Part shown: piece after piece, positions 10,175-23,040 of the stretch
Layout of the letters: each line of letters begins with the position of its first letter
How positions within the stretch are numbered: the stretch's first letter is position 1
Source: Phocoena phocoena
Lineage: Eukaryota; Chordata; Mammalia; Artiodactyla; Phocoenidae
NCBI RefSeq assembly: GCF_963924675.1
Contig: NC_089222.1
Coordinates: 116,575,316-116,639,315 of the forward strand
DNA: 64,000 bases
Reading direction: 5' to 3'
Program-made: the position numbers and the translations under genes
The notes under the pieces: generated by a model
What the model saw: only the letters and a program-made list of their open reading frames with translations
What the model was told of the DNA's origin: nothing
Databases searched by the model: none

Positions 10175-11415
10175 AGGAACATATGAAGCAGCTTTCTATT
10201 TTCTTTTCAATTTCTCTGGTGGCGAAAGTGAACTCATACGGTGCTCGCACGTGGAACTAGATATCACACCCTCACCCCTTCATACCTCCACAACAAACCA
10301 ACCATGTCTAAGGAGAATCTCACTGATCTTCAGGGAATTTCTCTGTATTCCTGGTTCGTGGTCTAGAGTTTGGTATGGTTCTGGGGGAGCTTTAGGAGGC
10401 ATGGTTAGTGGGCGTGAGGGTTAGCTTTATCTGCCCCCAATCACTGCGAAAGGTTCTAGTGCAGTCAGTGCTAGTGAAGCAAAGCCCCCTCTGTCTTTCT
10501 CACTGAATTACTAAGTGATGCCACCTCTGGCTTTGGGTGGTGATGATAAAAGCCATGTGCAATATTGGTCTCACCCCACCCTTAAGTTACGATGAATTTA
10601 GTGATTGACAATCTACAAATTTTGGGCTCTGACTTGCTTGATTACACAAAGATTTAATTTTATGCCTAATACTTGAATTTCTTTTTATCAGGTAACCTTA
10701 AGAAAATACATTTTACACATGTCAACGTAATTTAGGAAAATACTGTGTTCCCATGATTAAGTTATAGTTTGGGTATTTGAGACTATTTAATATATTACCA
10801 TATGGAAACCAGTTTCAAACTAAAGCCCTCCTATTTTTCTTAACTACGTTGAGCATTGTTTGTAGAAATTCACACCAACTTCTACCTCAGGTTACCAGAT
10901 CTCTGTTGTTCAACCCTTGTAGCAAGGTCTGTCATAAGATGTAAGTCTGAACTCCTGAAACATTTTAGCTTTATAGACTTGTATAAAATTTGTATAAAAT
11001 GAGACACTAATATTACTAGACTCTGCGTGTATAGAGTCTTCAAATAAAATAGGAAGTACACTTATTTGGAGGTGGCAACATTTTCTTTTAAAATATAAGT
11101 TAATAAAGGACAAGTCATTTTATCTTATTTGTACAAAAAAAGACTAAGTGTCATGTACCTTTTAATGGTATAATTAAACCTGATACAAGTAAAATAATAG
11201 TAAGAGAAAGAAATTAACGTCAGTTTACTTCAATGTGCTATCAGTTAACAAGCAAAACCTTCTTGATCTAGTAGGGTGACCCTCTTTTAACCATAATTTC
11301 TCATCTCTTAGAGTACACACTCCATTAATTAATAATTTTTATATTTTTATTCCTTAATAGCTAGATTATTTATTCATATTATAGGAAACCCAAGGAAATC
11401 CTAATGGCTTGACAT
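10175..11415. other. unique DNA
   Basis: Moderate GC near 10200-10560, AT-rich after. No repeat, RNA gene or splice-bounded open frame recognised. Confidence 0.5.
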
Positions 11416-11665
11416 AAGTAATGTATATATATATAATTTTTTTTTTTCTTTTCCTTTTTTTCGGTACACGGGCCTCTCACTGTTGTGGCCTCTCCCGTTG
11501 TGGAGCACAGGCTCCGGACGCGCAGGCTCAGTGGCCATGGCTCACGGGCCCAGCCGCTCTGCGGCATGTGGGAACTTGCCGGACCGGGGCACAAACCCGT
11601 GTCCTCTGCATCAGCAGGCGGACTCTCAACCACTGCGCCACCAGGGAAGCCCAAGTAATGTATAT
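11416..11665 (-). mobile_element. CHR-type SINE, short form
   Basis: Minus-strand copy with T/C-rich antisense tail at 11437-11461. The 13-bp duplication 'aagtaatgtatat' is at 11416-11428 and 11653-11665. Confidence 0.95.
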
Positions 11666-11766
11666 TTTTGAGTGAGTTTAGTCATATAGTTAACAATTCT
11701 AGCTTCTGAAGGTAAGCATAAATTAGTATGGTCAAGTAATCACTCGGGAAACAGGAAGACTGATGT

Positions 11767-12188
11767 GAACCTATGTTTTGTTTTGTTTTTTTAGCAAGAG
11801 GCGTCAGCCACCATGTCCCTTTTTAAAAATTTATTTATTTATTTATTTTTTCCTGCCTTGGGTCTTTGTTGTTGCGCACGGGCTTTTTCTCTAGTTGCGG
11901 CGAGCAAGGGTTACTCTTCGTTGCGGTGCACGGGCTTCTCATTGCAGTGGCTTCTCTTTTTGTGGAGCTCGGGCTCTAGGCACAGGGACTTCAGTTGTTG
12001 TAGCACATGGGCTCAGTAGTCGTGGCTCACGGGCTCTAGAGCACAGGCTCAGTAATTGTGGTGCACTGGCTTAGTTGCTCCGCGACATGTGGGATCTTCC
12101 CGGACCAGGGCTTGAACCTGTGTCCCCTGCATTGGCAGGTGGACTCTCAAACACTGCGCCACCAGGGAAGTCCCAGAACCTATGTTTT
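11767..12188 (-). mobile_element. CHR-type SINE, long form, with 3' read-through segment
   Basis: The 13-bp duplication 'gaacctatgtttt' at 11767-11779 and 12176-12188 bounds the whole insertion. Inside, the long-form SINE occupies about 11821-12175 with its own AAATAAAT-type tail at 11825-11849. Between that tail and the duplication lies 28 nt of non-SINE sequence (11793-11820), followed in the sense direction by a second A-rich tail (complement of 11780-11792). This is the layout expected when a SINE transcript reads through into flanking DNA before retrotransposition. Confidence 0.9.
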
Positions 12189-12659
12189 TTAATGGTGCTG
12201 ATATTGTACATAAACCTTCAGAAGTCACAGCAAAAAAAAAAAAAATCAACTTGAAAATATGTCTTATTCAATGTGCAAAGATTGAAGCAAACATTTGATA
12301 TGCAGCTAATTTCTGGGTTTCTTGTTTTGCTTTTTCTCACATCAGCAAATGTGCAGTCAATACAGTATGTGCAAAGCCTCAGATATAATTATGTATATAA
12401 CAGATTGTAAATAGCCTTTCAATTTTTTGGTGATTTACATATTTTTGTGTGCACAGAATATTCTGGAACAAACACATGATACCCAAAGAAGGTTAAAGAT
12501 AGGAATAGATCATCCTTATTTTAATGAAGCAAACTTCTTCTTGCATGTCTAATCCTTATGCTCAAATTAAATAGTAAACCAAAGCATTAACTTAGCTACT
12601 TTCATGAATTTATACACATAGACACACGCACAACACATAGAACACATACTCACATGCTT
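12189..12659. other. unique AT-rich DNA
   Basis: No repeat beyond an A-run at 12231-12244 and a degenerate CA-rich stretch near 12612-12655. No exon-like interval. Confidence 0.5.
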
Positions 12660-12910
12660 GGATTCACCATTTACTGTTTGGCAGCTCTGTGCCAGGAACT
12701 GTCCAGAATGCAGAGGGTATAAAGCTAATTAAATACCACGGTACTCATGGGGGAGACAGATCCCTTCCTTGTAAATGAGTGTAACGAGAAAAGCACACAA
12801 AGGTTATCACCGGGATGCTGGGGAAGTTATAAAACCCAGTCTGTTAGAGAGAAATTAGGAAGGAGGTGACATATGAGTCAGCAAACAGCCTAGTGCCTGG
12901 CTATAATAAA
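12660..12910 (+). repeat. ancient LINE-like repeat fragment
   Basis: Follows the pattern 'ttactgtttggcagctctgt', 'gccaggaactgt', 'gggggagacagatccc' and 'ggaaggaggtgac', shared in diverged form with other old fragments in this window. Family uncertain. Confidence 0.45.
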
Positions 12911-13840
12911 TATCAGATAATTTTTTTTTTCAACTAAGTTGATTCTTAAAGAGGTACAGAAGCAGTTGCTTGTAATAAGTATGGACCTTCATGCACAATC
13001 AATTGTGTTGCCCCGCCCCAGTCTTTGTTGCTGCCCTAGAAAAGGTTGTCCTTGGCACAATTATTTCGGGCAATTTTGTTTAGTATTGTAATAATCTTTA
13101 CTTTGTATTGTGACCAATGAAGAGCTCCTGGCAGGACTAGAAGTGATAACTCCTATGTTCTCTATTGTCTCATAAAGATGTCTCCAAGCTGGGGCTTCTT
13201 TGTAACTATTTATTAAGCCATACGTCTATGGTTAAGGGTTAATTTATTTAAAACACTTGCAATATGATTCATGAATTTACTTAACCAAGTACAGATGAAA
13301 TGTCATAACTTGAAAGAGATTTAAGAAGTGAGGATATCATCTTCAACCCTTTCACTTATTCCTCGCTCTGAATACCTCGAACTTTGTAGAGTCATGTGAA
13401 TTCAACTATCTGATGTACTGAGCAACAGAGGGCACCAGTTCTCATCTGTATACTGAATATAAGACAAACTCAAGTTATTTCTTACCGTTTTTTGATAAAA
13501 TAAATAGAATTTCTAAATTGTCTTTTTTCCACCTCAATGTATTATCCTATGGACTGGGAATACCAACGCTCCACTGCTCTAGAGTGAGAATTCATTTTCA
13601 TTGCGATCCAGGATGTACACACGCACATCTGAAACAGTCAAGTAATAAACTAATTCTTACTAAATGAAAAGCTCTTTGTGATTTTCTATATAGTACATTC
13701 TATCTCATTAAAAACATTTATGGTGATCCAGTAAATTAATTTTGTAATTTATTAATGGGTAACTACGTACAGTTTTAAAAATACTGCTCTTGAAAATGGA
13801 GAGACGGTAACAATTTTTGAAGCATTGTGGTGTCATTGTT
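12911..13840. other. unique DNA
   Basis: AT-rich with no recognised repeat, RNA gene or exon. A T-run at 12921-12930 is the only simple sequence. Confidence 0.5.
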
Positions 13841-13849
13841 AGGTTTGTA

Positions 13850-14890
13850 GGGTTTATTCTAATATCTGAGGGGACATTAGACAGGGAAGCAAATGGGAGG
13901 CAGTTGCATTACTCGTATTCAAGTCAGGCAGTGTCAGTAGGGATTGAAAGGAGAATTTTAAAACACAGGAAATATTTAGTAGGTTGAATCAACAGGACTG
14001 ATTACTTAAGAGCTGTAAGTGGTTGGAGGGTTGGGAAAGGGTAGGAGGAGAGATAAACCAGGGATAAATCCTGTTTTACAACATGAATGAGCTAATGAAT
14101 TCTGAATGTTGCCAAAAGCATATGGTAAACATTGGCGGATGATCAAGCTTAGACATGTTGAATTTGAAGCTACTCTAGAACATCGATGCAGAGATGTCTA
14201 GCTGGCACTTGGATGTTGGGTCTGAAGTTCTGGCAAGAAGTTTGAAAAAGAGATATAACTATGTAAGTCATCAGTACAGAGTGACTATTTCCAAGTGTGA
14301 ACAAAGATGACATCACCTACAGAGAGACTGTAAGAATTAAAAATAGCAGCCCCCAGTGGCAGAGTTCTGGAGAAAACTAACAATTACAGGCTAGACAAAA
14401 CAAGAAGAATCTCAAGAAAGACAGCATGGAACATGGAAAATGAAGAATTTGTAATGACTCAGAAAGCCAATGAATAATTTCCAGATGTAAAGAGAGATCA
14501 ACAGTGTCCAAAGCAGCAGAGAAGTCCATGAAGACCTAAAGAATGAATGTTCATTGTGTTTGTAATTATAAAGCCACTGGTGGAAAAGAGTGGGAAACAT
14601 TTCTGAAAAACACATGAGAAAGAAGCCAAGCTGCTGTGGGTAGAGAAATGGGTGTGGAAATACTGTGTGCATGGTACTCTTGTGACAGATTTGTAGGTGA
14701 AGGGAACAGAGAAAAGACATAATAAGAGAGTGATATGAAATCAAGGGAAGGTTCTTTTATTTTCTCATGGTCTGTTTGTTTTCATTTTTGTTCAATGGGA
14801 GAATAAGTGTTTTGACCATACATAGGGAAAAGGAACAAGAACAATGAAGCAAGGTCTTAGAGTCATTGAGCGAGGACATTTTCACATAAC
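13850..14890 (+). repeat. ancient LINE-like repeat, long decayed copy
   Basis: Contains recognisable pieces of a common mammalian repeat: 'gatgcagagatgtctagctg', 'gcacttggatgttgggtctg', 'gtaagtcatcagtacagag' and 'aaatgggtgtggaaatact'. The minus-strand 110-residue frame at 14412-14744 is antisense to this repeat and not a gene. Ends are approximate. Confidence 0.5.
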
Positions 14891-15052
14891 AAAACGTATT
14901 TCTACATCTCATGAATATCTTCAAGAGAATTTTAGTATTAATTAGAATTCCAGACTTACATTCAGACACATTATAAAATGCGAGAAAATAAACATGATAA
15001 TTGCAACAAATTAAAAAGGGCCAAAAGTCTTTTGAGATTTATTTTTTCCATC

Positions 15053-15273
15053 AAGAAGTGGGGCTTCTGGGATATCAGTTCGGTGCTTTGTGACCACCTA
15101 GAGGGGTGGGATAGGGAGGGTGGGAGGGAGACGCAAGAGGGAGGGGATATGGGGATATATGTATATGTATAGCTGGTTCACTTTGATGTAAAGCAGAAAC
15201 TAACACACCATTGTAAAGCAATTATACTCCAATAAAGATGTTAAAAAAAAAAAAAAAAAGAAGTGGGGCTTCT
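15053..15273 (+). mobile_element. very short 5'-truncated LINE-1 3' end
   Basis: Only about 190 bp of L1 3' UTR ('cagttcggtgctttgtgacc' to an AATAAA-type signal and A tail). It is bounded by a perfect 16-bp duplication, 'aagaagtggggcttct', at 15053-15068 and 15258-15273. The same 3' UTR occurs in the L1 at 2608-3229. Confidence 0.95.
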
Positions 15274-15745
15274 ATTCCTCTCCCTTGAATCTGAGTGGAC
15301 TTCCCTAATGAACAGAATATGGCAAAAGAGAAACCTTGCTATTTTATGAATCTGGGCCTTAAGAAACAGAAAGCTTGCACTTCCTGTCTCTTGACTCAGT
15401 CTATCTAGGAACATATTCCTAGACACGTGAGGAGTCCGACCACCCTGATGTGATGACACCATGCTGGAGTGGTCAGGTACAGATACTGCGGTCAACTGGT
15501 GCAGTTGAGTCTCACCTTCAAGTCATTTCAGCCAAGGCATCAGACATATGAGTGAAGCTGCTTCAACCTTCAGTATCATCCCACTAGGCTGCTGAATAAC
15601 AACTGTTGACCTTAGTCAATGACACATGGAGTAGAATCACTCAGGTGACTCTGGACCCACAAAATCATGAAATATGATAAGGTAGTTTTTGTTTTAAGCT
15701 GCTAAGTTTTGGGGTAATTTGTTATAAGCAATAAGTACCTAGGAC
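15274..15745 (+). repeat. MaLR-like LTR (MLT1 type)
   Basis: Contains 'gctgctaagttttggggtaa' and 'tttgttataagcaataagta' at its 3' end, and 'gacccacaaaatcatgaaat' before it, matching the copy at 8850-9295. The short L1 inserted at its left edge. Subfamily not certain. Confidence 0.55.
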
Positions 15746-16305
15746 ACACGTTTTGCAAAAGACTGTTGTATTTCACACCTCTGCATATGACTTGGATTAT
15801 CAAAGTGAATAAAGAAATAAACAGCTACAAAGAGCACATCCCATATACCCCTCAACTATTTTCTTGGTAATTATTTATCTTAACACCTTCTTTATATGCC
15901 ACCTAGGGGGAAAACACAATAGAATTTTGTAAGATTTGATTTTGCTTCATTCAGTAATGATACACAGCTATATTATAATATTTTTAATCTAACCTCTACT
16001 ATATTTAGATATGACACCAAAAGAAAAAAAATGACGATCAGAATATTAATGCTATTTTTGAAACCCATTATCTATTTTAAGTAGTGTTTCTTAATAAAGA
16101 ATAATGAATACATATCACTGTGTGTTGGTAAATATTATCCACTGTCGAAAATACATATTCCAAGCAGACTGGTAGAAAAGGATTGATAAGCTAATGTTGC
16201 ACAAAATATAGTGAAACCTGATTACAGCTTCCAAATAATGCTTCTTTTTCACACAATACTCATTTTGGGAAAAAAAAAAAAATTCCAAGTAAGAGCCTTG
16301 ATGTT
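15746..16305. other. unique AT-rich DNA
   Basis: No repeat or exon recognised. Contains an A-run near 16270-16282. Confidence 0.5.
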
Positions 16306-16469
16306 CAAGATAGATTATTTATTTATTTATCTGTTTGTGCCGGGTCTTAGTTGCGGAATGCATGTGGGATCTAGTTCCCTGACCAGGGATCGAACCCGGG
16401 CCCCCTGCATTGGGAACGCGTAGCCTTATCCACTGCACCACCCGGGAAGTCCCCAAGATAGATTATTTA
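16306..16469 (-). mobile_element. older tRNA-derived SINE, ~130 bp form
   Basis: Minus-strand copy with intact B-box region ('gggatcgaacccgggccccc' on the plus strand) and head complement 'cccgggaagtcccc'. The 16-bp duplication 'caagatagattattta' lies at 16306-16321 and 16454-16469. Confidence 0.94.
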
Positions 16470-16875
16470 GGTGCTTTTTCCTCATGGAAATTGGAGCCAT
16501 TTGAATAATATAAATTATACAAAAAGCTTCATGAAGTCCATTTTCTTTCATTTTGTGTGGTTTCCTACAGATTATAATAACGAATTGTTTTACAGCTTAA
16601 ATAATGTTGAGTGTGAGCCTTTTCACTGTGCTAAATTCAGACACAAACCATAGGAAGTAGTGATGCAGTACGTGGAATTTTCCCCATTGAGTTAGTGTTA
16701 TCTCTAATATTCTGCAATGCGTTGGACTCACACTACTGCTGGCATAAATTTTTTTGGAGAAAAGCAGTAAGAAAATATTTATTCTTTTCCCCTCAAGTTT
16801 TCCCCAACTCCCTACCACCACTGATTATGGAAATTTGGGTATATTAAGTGCAGGTAAGAGTTTTATAAATATTTC

Positions 16876-16950
16876 TAGATAGATAAATAGGTAGATAGGT
16901 AGATGATTGATATATAGATAGATGATTAATATCTAGACAGGTAGGTGAGA
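16876..16950. repeat. degenerate GATA/TAGG simple repeat
   Basis: Imperfect tetranucleotide repeat of 'agatagataaataggtagat' type, interrupted by 'gattgatata'. Likely an old microsatellite. Confidence 0.8.
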
Positions 16951-17153
16951 TGATCCTGTCCACAGCTGTTCAGAATGTTATATGAAGTATGAAATAATGC
17001 ATTTTAACTAGTGTTAGGTAAATTGATTTTTTCATATGAAATATAGTGAGTGAAAAGCAAATAATATCTATGCAACTATCTTCTACGATCAAAGACAGTT
17101 AGTTTGACATTGTAAGGAACCAGTTTAGGTAATTAAAAATTTAAATAAAAGAG

Positions 17154-17376
17154 GGCTTCCCTGGTGGCGCAGTGCTTGAGAGTCTGCCTGCCGATGCAGT
17201 AAACACGGGTTCGTGCCCCGGTCCGGGAAGATCCCACATGCCGCGGAGCGGCTGGGCCCGTGAGCCATGGCCGCTGAGCCTGCGCGTCCGGAACCTGTGC
17301 TCCGTACAGGGAGAGGCCACACCAGTGAGAGGCCCGCGTAACGCAAAAAAAAAAAAAAAAAAAAAAAAATTAAAAA
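17154..17376 (+). mobile_element. CHR-type SINE, short form
   Basis: Plus-strand copy near consensus ('ggcttccctggtggcgcagt') with a 25-A tail, TT, then more A. The target-site duplication is unclear; the best candidate is 'aaaagag' at 17147-17153 and 17377-17383. Confidence 0.94.
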
Positions 17377-17383
17377 AAAAGAG

Positions 17384-17940
17384 ATTTATGTAAAATTGCT
17401 TATGGCATCTATTTCTGATAAATTCTATGTTGGGTGCACGCTAATTTGGCTAACATCAGTGTGGGTGATCCTATTATCTTATTTTCTTACAGTTTAAAAT
17501 AAAATATGCTTTTGATTACAATTTTCATTGCTTGGACTGCAATAAAAAATGCTGAAAAAGTAATGCTATATAAAGCAATCTTGAACTAAATTGTTCTTTT
17601 TATTAATAATCACTTATCTGCTTAACAAAGCTAACGTTAAATACTATTTGAAGAAATATTTTTATATAAGAGGTCAGATATAGAATATGTTTTAGTGTAT
17701 GATTACCTAAAATTTTTCATAATACTTGCTGTTCATACAGTAAAAAAATAACTAAATTTCAAGGGATTATATGACATGGACATTTCTTTAAAATTTAATA
17801 TTATGCAAGTAATTTTAACAATAGCATTATTATAAGATGAAGACTAATCTCTAATAATTCATGCAAAAATTATTGCGCTGTTCTCCTTCATTAGTGAATG
17901 CCCAATTAACTGGTTTAGATAAATCACAAAGGTAAAGGAT
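17384..17940. other. unique AT-rich DNA
   Basis: Very AT-rich, no repeat or open frame of note. Confidence 0.5.
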
Positions 17941-17944
17941 CATA

Positions 17945-18560
17945 AATCCTTCATTCAGTGGACAGATATTCATTGAGTAACCTAATATGTATCAGAGGTA
18001 CGGTCATGAACAAAATTCCAAAGTATTTGGCTTTAGAAAACTTAACATTCTAAGTGGAAAGATATAGAATAAAATAAACAAACAAAATACAGGTTGCACG
18101 TGCTAAGAATAATAGAGTAGGATAAAGAATACAGAATTGATGGTCTGAGGAGAGGAGTGTTTTACGTTAGGTAGTTTAATCAGGGACGATCTCTCTGAAA
18201 AGGTGACCCTCCAGCAGAGCAGAATGAGATGAAGGTAGGAGCCACAGCGATCTGTAATAAAGACATTTCCTGCTAAGGAAACAGACTCTGAAAAGGGCCT
18301 GGGAAGTGGGGAGGCCACATGGCATGGCTATCAAACATAAAGGTAGAGCCAGCTGTTAGAACAGATGAACAAAGGGAGGGACTGAAATGTGACCAGGGCA
18401 GAGAGTAGGGGTGGGATGGGTGAGGATCCTAAGAGGACCTAGAAGGCCACGGTAAGGGCTTCGTTATTAATTCTCAGGAAGATGGGAAGCCATCTCAAGG
18501 TTTCAAGCAGAGGACTGACATTTTGTCTTTGGTTTTGAAAAGATCCATTTGGCTGTAATG
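17945..18560 (+). repeat. ancient LINE-like repeat, long decayed copy
   Basis: Colinear with the same old family as near 13850: 'gatatagaataaaataaaca', 'gggcctgggaagtggggagg', 'gaaggccacggtaagggct', 'gatgggaagccatctcaagg' and 'gcagaggactgacatttt'. The order matches the family's known arrangement. Subfamily not assigned. Confidence 0.6.
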
Positions 18561-19920
18561 TATAATTAGATACGTAATATGGAATCATATTGCTTGTTAA
18601 TAACAAAGAAAAGTAAATCCAGAATTTCTCATGTTATGAATCATTATAAGAGAGTGAGACAAATCCGGCTCAAAGGTTCAGTTTAATAAGTAGTTTTCAA
18701 GATATTTGCCACGCATTGTATGGATCTAATTGTACTCAATCTTGGGGTCTTGTCATCATTGTAAGCCCTAATGTCAAATATAAAAATTAGAATTTCTCAC
18801 TAGGGAATTCTGGAAAGTTCTTGGGTGATCTTCCATTAGCTTCACTTTTACTTCCATTTATAGTCTTGCATGTCTTTCAAGGTCTAAATTACTATTCATC
18901 TAGCTCTCATGAAGCTATGAGTAATTTCTAATAGACAGATCCCCAGTTACCTTCTGCATAGCAAAAAGCATGTGATGTACTAATTGAATCTCAATTAGCT
19001 TACATCATATCTTTTACAGAATTTCAAAACATGCTTGTTCTCATATTAAAGGTTCAGAGGAAGGAGAACAAATATTTTTCTTTCTGTATTGTTGTGAAAA
19101 GGAATCCAACTACCTGTATAGGACTCACAGTTTTCATCAGGTCAAAATATAAAAGAAGCCTATAAATAAATAAAGGGATATGGTGCCCTCTTTTATGAGT
19201 TGTCAGAGAACACCACAGAGCCGAAGATAGGTTTCCTTTCGAGTTACATGTACAGGTGGGAGTACCGTCCACAAGAAGCCAAACCACAGGCTCTTTCCTC
19301 TGTTCACCTGTGACTCTGTGACTTGCTTCATTTCCAAAATAATTAGAATGAATTGTGGTTTCTTACTGGAAAATCACTCAGCTGGCTTACTTTAATCTCT
19401 CCTAGAGTTGGTTCACAAAGAAAACAAGTGAGGCATTCAGGACGACAACGGAAGAGGAAATAAGTTGGGGGTGAAAATAAAGCCAAGCAAATTTTTACTA
19501 AAAAAGGTAGAGATTCTTTAGAATAAGATGAGATGCAAACTAACTGCAGCCTACCTAGTAGGTTGTACTTCCTACTAGAATGCAAACATGATACTTCTTT
19601 AAAAAGACACTGTCAAAGGAGGAAAGCCAGCAAGGTAGAAAGGTTTAGAAATTCCCAGAGAAAAGAGACACTGTACAGGCCTCAGAATATTCACCATTGT
19701 TTCCTCATTTCCCCCAAAGTTTTTGGTGGATTGGAAAGTTCCACTTCGTATATGAACAGATAGTTCCCATTAATAAAATTTCTCATTATAACAAAAATAA
19801 TAAAACAAATAATAAAAGTCCAGGTAGAATTTTAAAATAATTTATGAATGATAGCCTTATAAGTCAGTCAGAAAAGGAGAGATGAGAGAGGGATCCCAAC
19901 TAGCACCTATTTTTCAGTTT
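18561..19920. other. unique DNA
   Basis: No repeat recognised. Minus-strand frames at 19054-19287 and 19343-19585 are short and lack domain or splice support. Confidence 0.5.
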
Positions 19921-19923
19921 AGC

Positions 19924-19941
19924 TTTTATATATATATATAT
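19924..19941. repeat. (TA)n microsatellite
   Basis: Short run of alternating T and A at the edge of the ancient repeat that follows. Confidence 0.9.
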
Positions 19942-20525
19942 TATTTGACAGTCACTATTACAGGTTTTAGGAATATAGCTTTGAACAAAAAGTGCTTGTT
20001 TTCATGAACCTTGTGTCTAATGAGGGGAGATAGGTCATAATTAAATATCAATGAAAAAAATTTCAGAAAGTAATGAATACCACAAATAAAGTAAAAATAG
20101 GGGAAAATGGTCGAGAGACATCGGTTGAATTAGGTCATATTTTAGATTCAGGAATCAGGAATGAGATGTCAATTGTATTAACACTGAAAGGACAAGGAGT
20201 CATCGGGCAGTACTGTAGGCAGAGGGCATGACACATGCAGATCCCCAAGGAGAGAGAAAACTTGAAGCATAAAGAAGGCGGATGTGGCTGGCACATTGAG
20301 TGTTAGGGAGACAGTGGGAGGAAATGATCCAGGAAACATAAGCAGGGATCAAACCTTGAATTTAATTTTAGTGTGATGCAAATATTGGGGGAGTTTAATC
20401 TGAGGAGAGACCTGCTTTGATTTATATCGTAAAAAAGTTTCTCTGAGTTGTATATGACTGAGGTTGAAGTGGAAGTTAGAAGGCTAGGGGCAGTGTCCAG
20501 ATGAAAGACAATGACATCTTGGGCT
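19942..20525 (+). repeat. ancient LINE-like repeat, decayed copy
   Basis: Same family pattern as at 17945: 'gacagtcactattacaggtt', 'gcttgttttcatgaacctt', 'ggcagagggcatgacacatg', 'gatgtggctggcac'. Highly diverged. Confidence 0.5.
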
Positions 20526-21180
20526 AAGAAATTTAAATAAAGTGTCAGGAGAAAAAATTTAAATTATAAGTAAAGAATAAAGTATTTCAAGAACACTTAA
20601 GCACTTTAGAATCATCCACTAACACAGGTACAATTGATGTGCTAATTACAGATCATTCTGAGCCTTTGATTAATATTGGCTCCCTAAGGAGCTTATTAAG
20701 CACATATTTGTATCATTAAGAATAACTGATTTTCTGAGACATACAGGCTAGTGCTTTTTACAAGCGAATTCACCAAACTTCAGAGAAAGATCAGGTGGAG
20801 AACATTATCATGGCTACATAGACATCATCAGAACCCTAGAACTAGGAGCAGGACATATTCACAGCATGATGAAAAATTAGAACTACCTGTCCTTGAATTC
20901 ATCTTCAAACAAACTTAAGCACCTGAGGATGAAGATGATGATCATTGATGATGAAGATGCTGTTATGTTATCCTTTAGATAGGATAATAAAAGTACTGGT
21001 TTAAAGTGTGAAGCGTCTTAATTTTTGAATTGCTTTCTATTAGTAGAGATAGATTTAGGCCAATTCATCCATCACTTTCTTATAGTCCCTCTTGGGATGA
21101 ATCGCAAAGAGCCGTTGTACTAGGAGTTCAAGATAAGGCCAAGGAGTGGAACTATAAATTTAACGGACACCTCACCCTGA
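20526..21180. other. unique DNA
   Basis: No confident repeat. A GATGAAGAT-rich patch lies at 20928-20962. Confidence 0.45.
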
Positions 21181-21181
21181 T

Positions 21182-21183
21182 TC

Positions 21184-21215
<32 letters not shown>

Positions 21216-21226
21216 TGTGTACACAC
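21182..21226. repeat. (GT)n microsatellite
   Basis: Alternating GT with a single TATG interruption, ending in 'acacacc'. Likely length-polymorphic. Confidence 0.97.
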
Positions 21227-21229
21227 CTG

Positions 21230-23030
21230 CGAGCTGGCAGGTGAGAAAAAGGGGAAGAATCTATCATAGATATTACTGAGTGCTAACCATTGTACACATC
21301 TTCACCTATTTATCGGTAATCAGAACAAGATAGTTCACACAGATTCCAAACGCATCTGCAGCCCAAAGTCAAAGATATTATTTAGTGTAATTGCTATTCA
21401 AATGTCAGACTTAAACAAAAATGCAAATAAAGGTGTCCTGCCTTATGATTTAACCCCAAGGAGGACAAGAAAACATCAGCATACTTTAAAGTGACTGGAG
21501 CAATAAACATCTGTTGAAAGAAGCAGCCCTCAGGTAAAAGAAGAGAAAGTTTGGGATGGTGAAATAGGAATTACCCCAGTTTGGTTGCATACTAATATCT
21601 TTCCAATAGCAGCAAGTGAAAAGGAAGGAAAATCATAATCACTGGGTTACGATATTTCAAGGACTATAGATCAGACCCACAAAATGGTGTCCATAATTTC
21701 TTCAACCTAAAATCACTGGGTAACATCTGCAAAGTTTTAGATCTAGAATATGCTCAAAGCAATACTTTTAACATATGTATGCGTCAATTAATGAAGTGTT
21801 GAAGTGTACTTTTCCTTCCATTTACAAGTGAGAAAAGTGAAATCTTGAGAGGTTATTCACCTTACTTAACACAACCGATTAGTGATTTCTGGAGCTCAGG
21901 ATTTCGAGTTAATAAAATACTATTTACACTACCCTGAGTGACCAATTACTATCATGATCAGTATGATTAATAAAATAAGATGTCTATAATACCTAGTTTC
22001 TTAAGTTTATAGATAATGTGTTTCTTATTGCATTAAACTTATTTCATACATTTACACAGATAAAATATTCCAAGATTTTAAAAGAGAATAAATATTTTTT
22101 AGCAAGCAGCAAAGAATGATTTAAAATGTTGGAATGTCTACAAACAGTAATAAGTCTAAGTTTTTTAAAGTAGTAGGCTTTCAATTTGCACATTCTACTC
22201 TTTCTTAAATATCATTATGAATGGCAGCCTTTTCATATGAAGACAGTTTACTTTTTGATGTTACTCATATTAACAAATATGTAGGTGTTTTTTTATTTCA
22301 AGACAAAATCATGAATTTCTTATGAAAATATTAGTTTAGGAGTCAGTCTTCTATTAAGTAAGGTAAATAGAGGTTATGCATTTCTTACCATATTTCTGGT
22401 AATGAAATCAGAGATCGAACTAGAATGTTTAATTATTATGTGGTTCTTGAGTAATTATTAATTTTGGTACATTTCTTAATTATGGTTATGGGCAATTTTC
22501 AAAATTTTTGCTTTCTAAGGAAAATACATTATGTCTTCCTTTGTTTTATTCACACTTTATCTCCAGCTTTGAGGTACAAATACAATAAAAATTTCATCAC
22601 CCATAGAACAGTTTAAATCTTCACAAATAAAGAACTCTTAGGTACAGAAACAGCTAAATTGGGATAAATAGAAGATTCTGTTATTTTTTCATCAACGTCC
22701 CACTGAAACTGTGCTGAATATTGGTAAAATCATTAAAACTGGAAAAGCACATGTGGCGCCCAAGGGACCTTCAGAGATCTACAAGAAGTCTTGCTGAAGA
22801 ACCAGACTTAAGTAATTATATCATGCTACATCTGCTTGCTGGTATCGTAAAACACTCAAGTGCATTGTCAGGATTCACTTTAGCTTGTTCTTTCTGCAGT
22901 CTCTGAGGTTCCCTGGTCAAGAGGAATTCTAGCCCCAGCACTTCTGAAAACAATACAGTGTTTTCAACGTATCAATACAGTAAAGGAAAAAGATGTTAGA
23001 GCTTAGCCGTGTCTGTTGAGATCGTGTCAT
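21230..23030. other. unique AT-rich DNA
   Basis: About 1.8 kb with no recognisable repeat or exon. The frame at 22721-22906 is short, has no domain and no splice frame. Confidence 0.5.
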
Positions 23031-23040
23031 CTGCGCTATA

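Noticed and set aside
9924..10424. 166-residue plus-strand open frame
   Set aside because: It reads through a CHR SINE and its A tail (lysine run) and has no gene context. Similar frames occur in every SINE in the window.
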